A stretch of DNA of 64,000 nucleotides from Smallanthus sonchifolius (Eukaryota; Streptophyta; Magnoliopsida; Asterales; Asteraceae): the NCBI GenBank assembly GCA_023525975.1, contig CM042021.1:107181501-107245500 (forward strand). The letters run 5' to 3'. A program made the translations under genes and the position numbers. The notes under the pieces are model-generated. The model was not told the DNA's origin. It searched no databases and was given only the letters and a program-made list of their open reading frames with translations. Position 1 is the first letter of the stretch. Every line of letters begins with the position of its first letter. Of this stretch, positions 1 to 12,682 are shown piece by piece.

Positions 1-1190
1 GTATACGTGTATAGCACAACCCCACCACCTTTTAATGGAAATTTCTCTAGTTTGCCTTTCACTGCTACTGAAATTGCAAATAAGGCCAATATGGTTTATA
101 GGATGGGATTGAATTGTGCTTCATCATCTGCTAGTGAAAGTAAACCTACTGCCGAATCAAAATTTAAATGTGTGAACAATTCTAACAAATTTACCTCATT
201 TGTAGACCAAGTAGAACTTTAGTGGGAAGAAGATGTTAAGGGAAAAATAAAGTTACTTCTAACTTTTCGTCTATATCTGTTAAAAGTGATGTTTTCAAGT
301 GCTCTATGTTTAAGAGCAACAAACCTGTTTTGAATGTTTGCAGTGGTGTGTCACACAATTCTAGTTTTAAAATTAATTCTGATTTTGTTGAATGAAATGT
401 TAAGAAAACATGTGGCAAATTAATTTTGTTAAACCTGTTACAGATGGAAATGATGAAAAGTACATTTTCAAGTATTTAAATAGAGATCTTCTGAAACTAA
501 ATAAACAAAACAAACAAGTTGAGAAACCAAAGGTTGTTGTGAAATCTGAAAACGTTAAGCAACCAATCTTCACAAAAAGGGAATTCAGTTCCATGTTGAT
601 CATTCTCATAAGTAAAATAACCAGACAAAATGTAAGGGTCATTCTAGATATGAGAAGCCTCATCATTCACATTCATCTTCATCATCATGGTTCGACAGAT
701 CAGGATATGCACCTTATGCTAGGAAGCAGACATGCTACACATGTGCCAAAGCTGGTCACACTGTAAGAAATTGCATACATCGTCCTTATGAGTCTTATTA
801 TTTACAAAATCAGAGAGCTACACCAAGGGAAAAGTATTATTCTAAGCCAATGAAGGCTGAAAAACCTAAGGTAATAAAGAATAAGTATCCCAAAGTTAAG
901 CCTTTTGATGGTGATTTGAATGTTGCTAAGAACAAACAAAAGGTCTTTCATGAAAACTAGCAGTTTAAAGAACCAAAAACAGCAAGAGAAACCTAAAATT
1001 AGTACTTCTCAAGTTCCTAAAAAGTTTGTTAAACCTACACCAACTTGAAGAGCTAAATCAAAAGTTGTTGAATCACCAGTGTTAAATAATTATAAAGATA
1101 TTTGTTTATAGGAAGTATCTTATATTGATGCATCAGGAGTGCCTAGGACCACCATGGATTGGGTACCAATTACTAATTAATCTCCTCATT
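1..1190 (+). pseudogene. gag: gag remnant of Sirevirus 1 with one zinc knuckle
   Basis: This is the C-terminal part of a copia Gag, the nucleocapsid-type protein that binds element RNA. Reading continues in short stretches in different frames (7-222, 410-766 and a third frame around 700-960), separated by stops. A clear CCHC zinc knuckle, CYTCAKAGHTVRNC (C-x2-C-x4-H-x4-C), is encoded at 733-774, out of frame with the stretch just before it. A lysine- and proline-rich tail follows to about 1190, where the protease frame takes over. Codons are A/T-rich like the rest of the element. No start codon can be chosen because the N terminus is outside the window. Confidence 0.75.
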
Positions 1191-1230
1191 CGTGCAGGAA
1201 CAGCCAAGGAGGACTATCAACAACCTCTAG

Positions 1231-2198
1231 TATGTTGATAGTGGGTGTTCCAAGCATATGACGGGAGACATCACTCTGTTGCACGATATCAAATCTTTTA
1301 ACGGAGGGTATGTTTCCTTTGCGGGAGATGTAGGAGGTATAATTAGAAAGAAATGTATTGTTACGAATGGTACATTGTGTTCTGAGGATGTGAACTACGT
1401 CAAAGAGTTAAACCATAGTTTGTTGAGTGTTTCTCAAATCTGTGACAAAAAGTTTTCGACACATTTTACAAATAAAGAGTGTCTGATTTTAAAACCAAGT
1501 TTTGTGGTACATGAGAGTTGTATTTTAATGAGAAAACCTAGAAGAAATAATATGTATGTGATTGACATGAATAATCATTATGTTCATGAAAATGCATGCT
1601 TGTTTTCAAAATCTTCTGAAAATGATGCGCTTCTGTGGCATCGCCGGTTAGGACAGGCTAATCTGAAAAACTTAAATAGAATTGCTAAAGGAAATCATGT
1701 ACAGGATCTTCCAATCAAAGAGCTTTTCTCAATCAAAAAATGTATTCCTTGTGCCAAGGGAAAACAACACAAGAGGCCTCACAAACCAAAGTTGTTTAAC
1801 TCAGTTGAATCAATTTTACAACTGCTTCATATGGATCTTTTCGGTCCAGTGAAGGTGATGAGCATTGGTAAACGATCATATTACTGATGATAATTCACGC
1901 TTTACTTGGGTTTTTTTTGTCTAAGAAAAGTGAAAAGAATCGGACAAACCTCAAGATTAAGGTGATTCAAAGTGACAATGGAACATAGTTCAGAAATGTT
2001 GTACTTGACAATTTTTATGCAGAAAAAGGCATTGCAAGGCAGTACAGTGCAGCTAGAACTCCACAACAAAATAGAGTGGCTGAGTGAAGAAATCACACTC
2101 TCATTGAAGCTGCACGTACCATGCTTTCGGATTCTAAATTGCCCACATAATTTTGGGCTGAGGCTATTAACACCGCCTGTTATGTTCAAAACCGGGTT
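1231..2198 (+). pseudogene. pol: pol 5' half of Sirevirus 1: protease, pre-integrase domain, broken integrase
   Basis: The frame opens with the aspartic protease site DSGCSKHMTG (from 1231) and continues through the GAG-pre-integrase domain. The integrase zinc-binding region follows (LLWHRRLG... CIPCAKGK), then the start of the integrase core (HMDLFGPV, first catalytic Asp) up to a stop at 1885-1887. Past a short deletion the core resumes in another frame with the second Asp (QSDNGT) and a PQQN box near 2060, but with stops. Coding ends at 2198, where a 5-bp target duplication and a foreign LTR begin; the continuation is at 10330. In an intact element this region cuts the polyprotein and inserts the cDNA. 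Loss of frame means no function here. Confidence 0.88.
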
Positions 2199-2899
2199 TG
2201 TAACATCCAAGATTTTTCCAATACTACATTATTTTATTTATACAGTAACGACACTCCTAATGAACCCCATACTTGTTCAAAACAATATGTCACTTTAATT
2301 ATTATTTTAACATCTATCAATTTAGATTTTTGATCTTACATTTAAATATTACCCTCCTATTATATATATAACATATGTATGTATATTCATATATATAGAT
2401 ATATTTATATATGATTATATCAAATAAATCAATTATACAACTTTTGATATAGGACTTATACATCTTTAATCACGTTTTTACATATTGTTCTATATAGATA
2501 TAGGAATCTAATTATAAATATGTATATATGATATATGTATTTGATGTTATTAAATTAATCATCTATACAAATTGTAAGTTTTAAAATTTATGAGCATTAT
2601 TCAAGAGTTTACATTTTCTAAATGTATGTATTTAATTTTAAATAAATATGTAAACATATATCTATTTTAGTAAACCATTTACACAAATTGTAGTCTTTAT
2701 AAAAATGAAAGACATTTTTTTATAAACATTTGTAATTAAACAAGTAACATATTTAAGATTTTATAAACTTTATAAAAACAATTTTAAATATGAATTATGG
2801 TGTCAAACATAACATTAATGAGCATTAAATACTATTCTTCACCTTTTGCAATCCTAGTCCTTATCAACAAATTGATTTTTACGAATAAGTCCCTTAGTC

Positions 2900-2915
2900 T
2901 CACCTATAAATAGAG
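2900..2915 (+). promoter_or_regulatory. TATA box of the LTR (also at about 8796 in the 3' LTR)
   Basis: ACCTATAAATAGAGC fits the plant TATA consensus and is followed within about 40 bp by a CT-rich, CA-containing stretch (TTCATTTTCACACCTCAAC), as at plant transcription starts. It is the likely start of retrotransposon RNA. The same sequence is present in both LTRs. Confidence 0.6.
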
Positions 2916-3865
2916 CTTTAAACCTCATTCATTTTCACACCTCAACAATCCTCTAGGGCTCTCTAGCAACTAAAGGTTGTTCTTCTCATCTTTTGGAAGA
3001 TTCTAGTTTAAATCCTTCCATTCTAAGTAAGTTCTTCTTATGTTCTTAATTGTTCATACTTTTCTTTTTAAAAGTTCATCATAACTAGCTAGATCTATGA
3101 TCCCTAACATGTTTATGTTATAATCATAGATCTATCCAAGATCAAAAGCCTTATTTTAATTAAACTTGTTCAAACTTTATTTAAAAACTTGGTTTTGATC
3201 TTTATATTCCTTTCAATTTCAAAAAAATCATGTTTTTACCAAAACTCCTTATTTTTAAAACCCTTTAATATTCAATTAATATTCAATTAAATTTATTTCT
3301 ATCTTTACTAAACTCATATTTTCACTTTAGCCCTTATACTTTCCAAGCTTACCAAACTCACCCTAAACTTGGTTAAGTATGCAAATAGAGTAACTTTCAA
3401 ACCAGTATATAGTTATCTGACAAACATTAAAGTTCTGGCTAGAAAAAGACGGGGTTCTGATCTGGCCAACTCTTTCCTGGGAACTTTTCTGTTGGAGGTA
3501 CTACTCTGGAATGATAACCACTCTAGTGTACAACAACCACTTTCAACTAATTACACTGTCAACCCCTTGACTATCCATAACGTGTTTCTAACGTAACAAA
3601 CTTAACTTAGGCAATCCTTAAGGAATTGAATCCAAGTTACTACAAGTTCAAGTTCAACCCTCTAAACTTGTAAGGTGAGTTTACATAGCCCCTTTTCCTT
3701 TTGTACATTTTTGGGGTGAAACATGATTACTCAACAAACCTTATTTGTAATTACACACGTACAATTCTACAATATGATCATATGTGTTTATTTGTGCTTT
3801 ATGCTTGAATGCTATTTGTTAAGGCTATATATACATGACATACTCGTACAATCATTAACACATTA

Positions 3866-4030
3866 CATCAGGATAACATGTGTTGTTATGCCCTACATTT
3901 ACATCAGGATAACATGTGCTGTTATGCCCTACATTTTCATCAGGATAACATGTGTTGTTATGCCCTACATTTACATTAGGATAACATGTGTTGTTATGCC
4001 CTACATTAGGATAACATGTGTTGTTATGTC
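3866..4030 (+). repeat. 36-bp minisatellite in the 5' LTR, about 4.5 copies
   Basis: Unit starts CATCAGGATAACATGTGTTG and recurs at 3866, 3902, 3938 and 3974, then once more after a shorter step. The core GGATAACATGTGTTGTTATGCC has the hairpin arms ATAACA / TGTTAT. The same array with slightly different point variants is at 9757-9921 in the 3' LTR. Confidence 0.9.
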
Positions 4031-4441
4031 CTTCAATTACAACGTTTCAATTGTGCAACTAGCTTAACATAGATTCTCCATAAATGCTTTATAAACCATG
4101 TATCATTTGAATTGTACACAAAACGTTTGAACTTTACTTGTGGTGTCAAAACCTATGTATGCTCACCAACTATTTATAGTTAACCCTCTCATTTGATCAT
4201 GTTTCAGGTACAAATGTTTGAGTTAAGATTCAAGCTACTTCACTTAGGGTTGAGGACCTAGTCTTAAATTTTAATATGGAGATTTATGTATTCTTTAATT
4301 CTTGTAAATGATGTAATTGATTTCTTGAGTTATGAAATGAAACTTATTGTTTAATTATTACAACTTTAGCAAACCATGAGCTTATGAACAGTCTACATGT
4401 CCCGCCCCGACGTTTCCGCCGTCGATTGGGGTGTGACAGAT

Positions 4442-4453
4442 TGGTATCAGAGC
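4442..4453 (+). other. Primer-binding site (initiator Met-tRNA)
   Basis: TGGTATCAGAGC lies 4 bases after the 5' LTR and is complementary to the 3' end of plant initiator methionine tRNA. This is where minus-strand cDNA synthesis is primed. Confidence 0.93.
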
Positions 4454-5849
4454 CTTGGTTATAGGGAATTAGGTTATTAGGCCCTTTTGACCTAGACTAT
4501 AACCTTAGGACACCCATCAAATGCTACGCTCTATGTTATATGATTTTTGCCACATTGCTACGTGTTACATGTTCACTACTATGTGTAATCTTCTTACATG
4601 TTATTCTAAGTGTTACATCACATGATACAATACATGATAGTTTATAAGATACACTACTTGGTAACTCATATTCTTAAAAACATTGCTACCTATATAATAC
4701 TTTCTTTACCACTGCTTGCTTTCATGCTACTCATTTGAGGCTATTAAATGTTATCCTAAGTCTTACCACACACTTGTTTATATTTAAGCTTTCATACACC
4801 TCCACACACACACACCTTGAGATTTACGTCTTCATCATCATCACCTGTGACGAATTTGAACTCTTAGGCCTAAAGCCTATTAATATTCTAAAATCTCGTC
4901 AAAGTTTTGAGTTCTGAAAATTAGTAAAGAACACGTGCAATCCTGAAGGGTGAGTGCCTGTACTTTGGGTATTCTATCTAGGAAAGCATTTCATATAAAT
5001 TCAAATCAACCGAAGGATCCGTATGCTTTACTGGGAATTCCCGAAGTGAGTGTTCACCTATAGGCTAAAGCATGTTTTCTCGAAAATATAAAGAACTTGA
5101 ATTACTTTGATTTCTCAAAGTACCCACTTGGTTATGATACCAAATGAGTACAATCTAAACACCTTCATTTTGTTTATTACAATTTAGTACACACACCTAA
5201 GCATTCTTTGTAAACTAATCTTTTTCCCATCAGATTTAAACATCGTTATTTTGTCTAAACAAAGCATTTATCAAGCCCTTAGTTTATAAATAGTATTTGA
5301 AATATAAATTTTCTATAAACTATTCCACTTTGTAATGAAATTAACACAACTTGTTTTATAAAAGCTTTAATTTTTAATTAGCTATGACTTCTTCTCGTTA
5401 ATTTAATTATTATTAAACTTTGGAAAAAATATTTAGCCATTAATTTCTTTTGAAATATTCTTTTTATAATAATGAAAAAAAAATTTTCATTTAATTATCT
5501 ATATAGTTACTCATTCAAATATTTTCCACCATTTTATTTACAAACAAAAAAAGAAGAAATTACTACTACTTGTTTATTTACAAACAAAAAGTACAAATCA
5601 GTTATTCATAAACACACTACTCTGAATATCTACACAACCTTCTCGTGATATTACTTATCCAAAAATGTATGAATGTAGACACTGCAATGAGATGAATAAT
5701 TTCGCGTAGGCATTAGCCATCCTTATAAAGCTCAACAAGATTTAGAAGTTAAATTTCAACTAACCACATCATACGTGAACGCCAACAACACGCTTGTCTA
5801 CAATACTCGACTACTTGTAAAATTCGATAGTTTACATTACACATGAGAC
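4454..5849 (+). other. Non-coding interior of the LARD-type element, 5' part
   Basis: About 1.4 kb with no reading frame of note; every frame is closed by many stops. Sequence just after the primer-binding site (GGTTATAGGGAATTAGG) looks like the untranslated leader of chromovirus-type elements. I see no gag remnant. Confidence 0.6.
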
Positions 5850-7210
5850 CCAATAACTTACATATGAACATTCACATGATACATGAAACTTGTTTGTTTA
5901 ATACAAGATTGAGCACATTATACATGACCACATAATATATGAAACTTAGTTGGTTGCAATATACGTAATGTTACATTGATCACATAATGCATGAAACTTG
6001 TTTGTTTGCAATATACATAATACTAGATTAATCACATGAAACTTATTTACAAAATACATTGTACTAAATTGTTTATATTATACATGAAAACTTATTTATT
6101 TACAAAATACATTATACTAAATTGTTTACATTATATATGTTTATTTACAAAATATATAATACTAAATTGTTTGCATCATACCTGAAAACTTATTTGTTTA
6201 CAAAATACATTATACTAAATTGTTTACATTATACATGAAAACTTATTGATACTAAATTGTTTACATTATACATGAAAACTTATTTATTTACAAAATACAT
6301 TATACATGAAAACTTATTGATATTAAATTGTTTACATTATACATAAAAACTTATTTATTTATAAAATACGTTATACTAAATTGTTTACATTATACATGAA
6401 AACTTGTTTATTTACAAAATACATTATACTAATTGTTTACATTATATATGTTTATTTACAAAATATATAATACTAAATTGTTTGCATCATACCTGAAAAC
6501 TTATTTGTTTATAAAATACATTATACTAAATAGTTTACATTATACATGAAAACTTATTGATACTAAATTGTTTACATTATACATGAAAACTTATTTATTT
6601 ACAAAATACATTATACTAAATGGTTTACATTATACATGAAAACTTATTGATACTAAATTGTTTACAATATACATGAAAACTTATTTATTTACAAAATACG
6701 TTATACTAAAATGTTTACATTATACATATTTATTTACAAAATACATAATACTAAAATTGTTCGCATTATATATGAAACTTATTTATTTACGATATATATG
6801 ATACTACATTTATACATGATACTAAACACATAATATTAAAATTGTTCGCATTATACATGAAACTTATTTATTTACGATATATATGATTCTACATTTATAT
6901 ATGATACTAAACACATAATACTAAAATTGTTCGTGTTATACATGAAACTTATTTATTTATGATATATATGATACTACATTTATATATGATACTAAACACA
7001 TAATACTAAAATTGTTCGCGTTATACATGAAACTTATTTATTTACAATATATATGATACTACATGATGCTAAACACATGATACTACATTGCTCACATTAT
7101 ACATGAAACTTATTTGGTTACAATATACTTGATACTAAATTGCTTACAGTATACATAAAGCCCATTTGTTTACAATGTACATGACAGTAGATCATACATG
7201 AACTTGAGTG
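5850..7210 (+). repeat. Irregular AT-rich tandem array inside the LARD-type element
   Basis: The phrase TTACATTATACATGAAA...CTTATTTATTTAC...AAAATACATTATACTAAATTG repeats with variable unit length, roughly 50-70 bp, for 1.3 kb. Units shift between ACAAAATACATTATAC and ACGATATATATGATACTAC forms, so the array grew in at least two phases. It occupies the place where gag-pol would be. Confidence 0.85.
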
Positions 7211-8050
7211 CTTACATTATACACAGAACTACATTGTTTACATTGTGACAATTGATTAAGTCCATCATACACAAGGCATGATTATTCACCTTATCCATGA
7301 AAGCTACTCGGTGTTTGACGTATTCTTGTTCAAACACGAGGAATGCTATGGGATCCTAAATTATGCCATGTTATTACTCTTTAGTATTTGATTGACTCAA
7401 GCATCTATGGACATAGTTATTCGTTAGCAACACATACGTGAAAGCAATAGTTACGGATTAAGTGTTTTTGTGTTACCCCCGGACCCCACACACAATGGGA
7501 TAAACTATGTGGACCATGCGACGATTTGGATAATTATGGGTGCACATGTAATTATAAAGATCAGCGCATGGAAGACATAGTGAAATATGTCGTGTGTTAT
7601 GACATGAAACCTATCGTGGTACATAGTAACAAAAACTAATGGGATATGATAAGGACATGGTGGATACGCCGCTGGTACTTCCTATATATAAGTGTTCCTG
7701 TCATAAAATTAGAAGTAGCGTTATTCTTGCCACGTAAAGTTTTATGTTGTTTGACGGGGCCAATGTTTGTGAAATCCTTTATACACTGATAATCCTTGAA
7801 CATATTCGATTACATCTCAACAAACCTTGATCATCTAGTTCCCATCAATTCCATTCTAAGTAATACATTTCATCTGTAGAATCCAAAATATTCTTCAACA
7901 GTTTTCCCCTTAATTTCATTCAAACTAAACCCACTACCACCATCTATGCCTGACACGATGACCAGACTTGAACCTTGACATCAGCTATACTCCTCAAACC
8001 GACAATCCAAGCTCGCCTCCTTCCTGATTCAGTAGTCTCCAAACAATTGA
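7211..8050 (+). other. Non-coding interior of the LARD-type element, 3' part
   Basis: About 840 bp of mixed composition without a usable frame. It includes a TATA-like CTATATATAAG near 7682. No pol motif can be recognised, although the last 100 bp resemble the untranslated end that precedes the polypurine tract in chromoviruses. Confidence 0.5.
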
Positions 8051-8084
8051 ATTTCGGGACGAAATTCCATCAACTTGGGGATAC
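8051..8084 (+). other. Polypurine-tract region of the LARD-type element
   Basis: ATTTCGGGACGAAATTCC is followed by ACTTGGGGA directly before the 3' LTR. The first box is the signature found next to the polypurine tract of Tekay-type chromoviruses and also occurs at 42752-42774 and 55510-55529 in this window. Confidence 0.8.
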
Positions 8085-10329
8085 TGTAACATCCAAGATT
8101 TTTCCAATACTACATTATTTTACTTTATACAGTAACGACACTCCTAATGAACCCCATACTTGTTCAAAACAATATGTCACTTTAATTATTATTTTAACAT
8201 CTATCAATTTAGATTTTTGATCTTACATTTAAATATTACCCTCCTATTATATATATAACATATGTATGTACATTCATATATATATATATATATATTTATA
8301 TATGATTATTTCAAATAAATCAATTATACAACTTTTGATATAGGACTTATACATCTTTAATCACGTTTTTACATATTGTTTTATATAGATATAGGAATCT
8401 AATTATAAATATGTATATATGATATATGTATTTGATGTTATTAAATTAATCATCTATACAAATTGTAAGTTTTAAAATTTATGAGCATTATTCAAGAGTT
8501 TACATTTTCTAAATGTATGTATTTAATTTTAAATAAATATGTAAACATATATCTATTTTAGTAAACCATTTACACAAATTGTAGTCTTTATAAAAATGAA
8601 AGACATTTTTTTATAAACATTTGTAATTAAACAAGTAACATATTTAAGATTTTATAAACTTTATAAAAACAATTTTAAATATGAATTATGGTGTCAAACA
8701 TAACATTAATGAGCATTAAATACTATTCTTCACCTTTTGCAATCCTAGTCCTTATCAACAAATTGATTTTTACGAATAAGTCCCTTAGTCTCACCTATAA
8801 ATAGAGCTTTAAACCTCATTCATTTTCACACCTCAACAATCCTCTAGGGCTCTCTAGCAACTAAAGGTTGTTCTTCTCATCTTTTGGAAGATTCTAGTTT
8901 AAATCCTTCCATTCTAAGTAAGTTCTTCTTATGTTCTTAATTGTTCATACTTTTCTTTTTAAAAGTTCATCATAACTAGCTAGATCTATGATCCCTAACA
9001 TGTTTATGTTATAATCATAGATCTATCCAAGATCAAAAGCCTTATTTTAATTAAACTTGTTCAAACTTTATTTAAAAACTTGGTTTTGATCTTTATATTC
9101 CTTTCAATTTCAAAAAAATCATGTTTTTACCAAAACTCCTTATTTTTAAAACCCTTTAATATTCAATTAATATTCAATTAAATTTATTTCTATCTTTACT
9201 AAACTCATATTTTCACTTTAGCCCTTATACTTTCCAAGCTTACCAAACTCACCCTAAACTTGGTTAAGTATGCAAATAGAGTAACTTTCAAACCAGTATA
9301 TAGTTATCTGACAAACATTAAAGTTCTGGCTAGAAAAAGACGGGGTTCTGATCTGGCCAACTCTTTCCTGGGAACTTTTCTGTTGGAGGTACTACTCTGG
9401 AATGATAACCACTCTAGTGTACAACAACCACTTTCAACTAATTACACTGTCAACCCCTTGACTATCCATAACGTGTTTCTAACGTAACAAACTTAACTTA
9501 GGCAATCCTTAAGGAATTGAATCCAAGTTACTACAAGTTCAAGTTCAACCCTCTAAACTTGTAAGGTGAGTTTACATAGCCCCTTTTCCTTTTGTACATT
9601 TTTGGGGTGAAACATGATTACTCAACAAACCTTATTTGCAATTACACATGTACAATTCTACAATATGATCATATGTGTTTATTTGTGCTTTATGCTTGAA
9701 TGCTATTTGTTAAGGCTATATATACATGACATACTCGTACAATCATTAACACATTACATCAGGATAACATGTGTTGTTATGCCCTACATTTACATCAGGA
9801 TAACATGTGTTGTTATGCCCTACATTTTCATCAGGATAACATGTGTTGTTATGCCCTACATTTACATTAGGATAACATGTGTTGTTATGCCCTACATTAG
9901 GATAACATGTGTTGTTATGCCCTTCAATTACAATGTTTCAATTGTGCAACTAGCTTAACATAGATTCTCCATAAATGTTTTATAAACCATGTATCATTTG
10001 AATTGTACACAAAACGTTTGAACTTTACTTGTGGTGTCAAAACCTATGTATGCTCACCAACTATTTATAGTTGACCCTCTCATTTTATCATATTTCAGGT
10101 ACAAATGTTTGAGTTAAGATTCAAGCTACTTCACTTAGGGTTGAGGACCTAGTCTTAAATTTTAATATGGAGATTTATGTATTCTTTAATTCTTGTAAAT
10201 GATGTAATTGATTTCTTGACTTATGAAATGAAACTTATTGTTTAATTATTACAACTTTAGCAAACCATGAGCTTATGAACAGTCTACATGTCCCGCCCCG
10301 ACGTTTCCGCCGTCGGTTGGGGTGTGACA
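8085..10329 (+). repeat. 3' LTR of the nested LARD-type element
   Basis: The 2245-bp LTR matches 2199-4438 almost base for base. Differences are mainly C/T and G/A changes (for example CTGTTAT to TTGTTAT in the minisatellite) and a longer TA run near 8280. It ends GGTGTGACA, followed by the target duplication gggtt. Confidence 0.93.
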
Positions 10330-12682
10330 GGGTTCTTCTAAACAAGTGTCATTAGAAGACACCTTATGTTCTACAAGCAACGACCAAAGGTGAGTCACTT
10401 TCGAGCTTTCGGTTTCCTATGCACCTTGCTCCATACAGAACCGGGCCCAAAGTTGGTGAAAAGGCTGACGAATGTTATTTTGTGGGATATTCATCCAACA
10501 AAACTGCATATCGTGTATATAACAAGAAGACCAAGAAGATCATTGAGTCATACTACATTGACTGGCAAGAATTGAACGCAACAGATGCGGGTTGCGGTCC
10601 ACAATGGTTATTTAACTATGATACTGTGTTTAAATATTTTAATGTTTCTTCTGACATGATTGCAGGAACAGAGGACGATTTTGACGGGTATAAAGATGAA
10701 GACTTTCGGGTTGACTATATACCGACATCATCAACTGTGCTTAGTGGGGAATGTATACACAAGCACCAACTGTTGAAAGTCAATCTGTTCAGAAGCCGAT
10801 TTCTGAAGTTTCAACTGAAACACCATCATCGGAGGAGTCAAGTAAACCAACTGAGGATACACCTGACGTAATCGTGGGAACAACTCTTCTTACAAACACG
10901 GGGGTTTCATCCTTTCAGGAGCCGATTCCTGAGGAAAGCGTTGTTGAGAAGCCGGTTTCCAACAACGACAAAGAATCTGAAAATGCCACTGATCACATCA
11001 CCAGTCTATCAGAAAATCTTCAAGTACCTGATACTCCAATTTATCGTGTCAACAAAAATCATCTGGTGGACTTAATCATTGGTCCATTCACTGATGGTGT
11101 GAAGACAAGAAGCAGGTCTTGAGTCATCAACACGTGTCTGTACACTTGTTTTATCTCACAAATAGAGCCAAAGAACATCAAAATGGCTCTGAATGAAACA
11201 AGTTGGATTGAAGCAATGCATGAAGAATTGAATCAATTTGAGAAGTTATATGTTTAGAAATTAGTTCCATTACCTGATGGAAAGGTACCTATTGGAACTC
11301 GTTGGGTTTTCAGAAATAAGAAAGATGACGCAGGGGTCATTATCAGGGATTCTATCAGCAGGAGGGGATTGATTATGAAGAAGTGTTTGCACCGGTTGCT
11401 CGACTTGAAGCATTCAGGATTTTTCTGGCCTACGCCTCCTACAAGGGGTTTACTGTCTACCAAACGGAACTACCTTTCTCTATGACACGGTACAAGAAGA
11501 TATTTACGTTTGTCAACCACCGGGTTTTGAGGACTCTGCTCATCCTGAGTATGTCTACAAACTCGACAAATATCTGTATGGCTTACACCAAGCACCTCGT
11601 GCTTGGTATGCTACTCCGATGGAGCATCAGCTTGCAAATGGCTACACTCGAGGGGCCATTGACCAGACTTTGTTTTTAATAAGGGAGAAAGGAGAGCTAA
11701 TTCTGGTGCAGATTTATATGGATGGCATCATCTTTGGATCCATAAGCGACTCATTATGCAAGGAATTTGAAAATGTTATGAAGAAGAAGTTCGAAATAAG
11801 CTCTATGGGAGAGATAACTTTCTTTCTCGGTTTGCATGTCAAACAAGATACAACTGGCATCCTAATTCATAAAGGGAAGTATGTGAACAACATCTTGGCA
11901 AAATTTCATTTTACTGACGTCAACCCGGCATCAACCCCCATGCCTGCTAGATCTGTTCCGGACTTGGATCCTGAGGGTGTTGTTGTTTATCAGAAGCTTT
12001 ATCGATCTATGATTAGTTCTTTGATGTATCTTACTGCAAGCCTACATGACATCATGTTTGCAGTTTGTCAGTGTGCTCGTTATCAAGCCAATCCTAAGCA
12101 ATCACATTTGAAAGTTGTTAAACGGATCTTTAGATATATAAAGGGCAAGCCTGGGCTTGGTCTGTGGTATCTAAGAGATTCTGACTTTTAATTATATGCT
12201 TTTACTGACAGTGATTATGGTGGTTGTAATCTTGACAGGAAATCCACATCTGGCGGATGTCAGTTTCTGGGAGATAGGCTGATCTCATGGCAGTGCAAGA
12301 AGCAAACCACTATTTCCACATCCACTGCAGAAGCTGAGTATGTTACTGCTGAAGCTGAGTATGTTACTTCATCGAGCTGTTGCTCACAAGTCATTTGGAT
12401 GCAACATGAATTACTGGATTACGGTTTGAATTTTCTTGACACTACTATCTTTTGTGATAATGAAGCTGCTATGCAAATTGTTAAGAATCCAGTACATCAC
12501 TCTAAAACCAAGCACATTGACATTCAAATTCATTTTATTTGAGACTGTTTTGAAAGGAAATTAATACACCTTGAGCAAATCCACACTGACAACAACATTG
12601 CGAACTTATTCACTAAGGCTTTCGATACATCCAGGTTCAATGTGCTAGTGGAAGCTTTAAAGATGTTTGGTTTTGAGACTTG
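10330..12682 (+). pseudogene. pol: pol 3' half of Sirevirus 1: integrase end, reverse transcriptase, RNase H
   Basis: Coding resumes exactly at the target duplication and continues the integrase frame left at 2198. Integrase C terminus is at 10419-10640 (KADECYFVGYSS), followed by an acidic linker to 11122. The RT begins near 11180 (IEAMHEELNQFEK) and is broken. The stretch holding the first catalytic Asp (normally MDVKSAFL) is deleted near 11465, and the YVDD box reads YMDG (11715-11726), losing the second Asp of that pair. RNase H follows 11619-12682 with stops after DSDF (12189-12191) and near 12541. A 21-bp tandem duplication at 12327-12368 doubles AEAEYVT. The enzyme is dead at several independent points. 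Confidence 0.92.
12327..12368 (+). repeat. 21-bp in-frame tandem duplication in RNase H
   Basis: GCAGAAGCTGAGTATGTTACT is followed at once by GCTGAAGCTGAGTATGTTACT, duplicating seven residues around the catalytic AEAEY motif. One base differs between the copies. Confidence 0.9.

Larger units (their letters stand above)
2199..4438 (+). repeat. 5' LTR of the nested LARD-type element
   Basis: The 2240-bp LTR runs from TG to CA and is AT-rich in the U3 part, with long TATATA tracts near 2360-2410. A promoter-like run CTATAAATAGAGC near 2903 suits U3/R initiation. It contains a 36-bp minisatellite (3866-4030). Short open frames inside it (for example 3369-3596) recur identically in the other LTR and are not genes. 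Confidence 0.93.
2199..10329 (+). mobile_element. Young non-coding LTR retrotransposon (LARD-type) nested in Sirevirus 1
   Basis: Two nearly identical LTRs start TGTAACATCC and end GTGTGACA. They flank a 3.65-kb interior with a primer-binding site and polypurine tract but no gag or pol reading frame. The target duplication gggtt is perfect at 2194-2198 and 10330-10334, and it lies inside the integrase gene of Sirevirus 1. By eye I count about 14 substitutions plus a few indels between the 2.24-kb LTRs, roughly 0.6-0.7 %, so the insertion is recent. The box before the 3' LTR (ATTTCGGGACGAAATTCC) is the one seen in Ty3/gypsy chromoviruses of the Tekay type, so the element is probably a non-autonomous derivative of that group. 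Confidence 0.93.

Noticed and set aside
3369..3596. 75-codon frame identical in two places (also 9260-9487)
   Set aside because: Identity reflects the LTR duplication. No domain and no family outside the LTR.
3723..4067. 114-codon frame with repeated IRITCVVMPY residues (also 9614-9958)
   Set aside because: It is the 36-bp minisatellite of the LTR in an open phase and is present in both LTRs.
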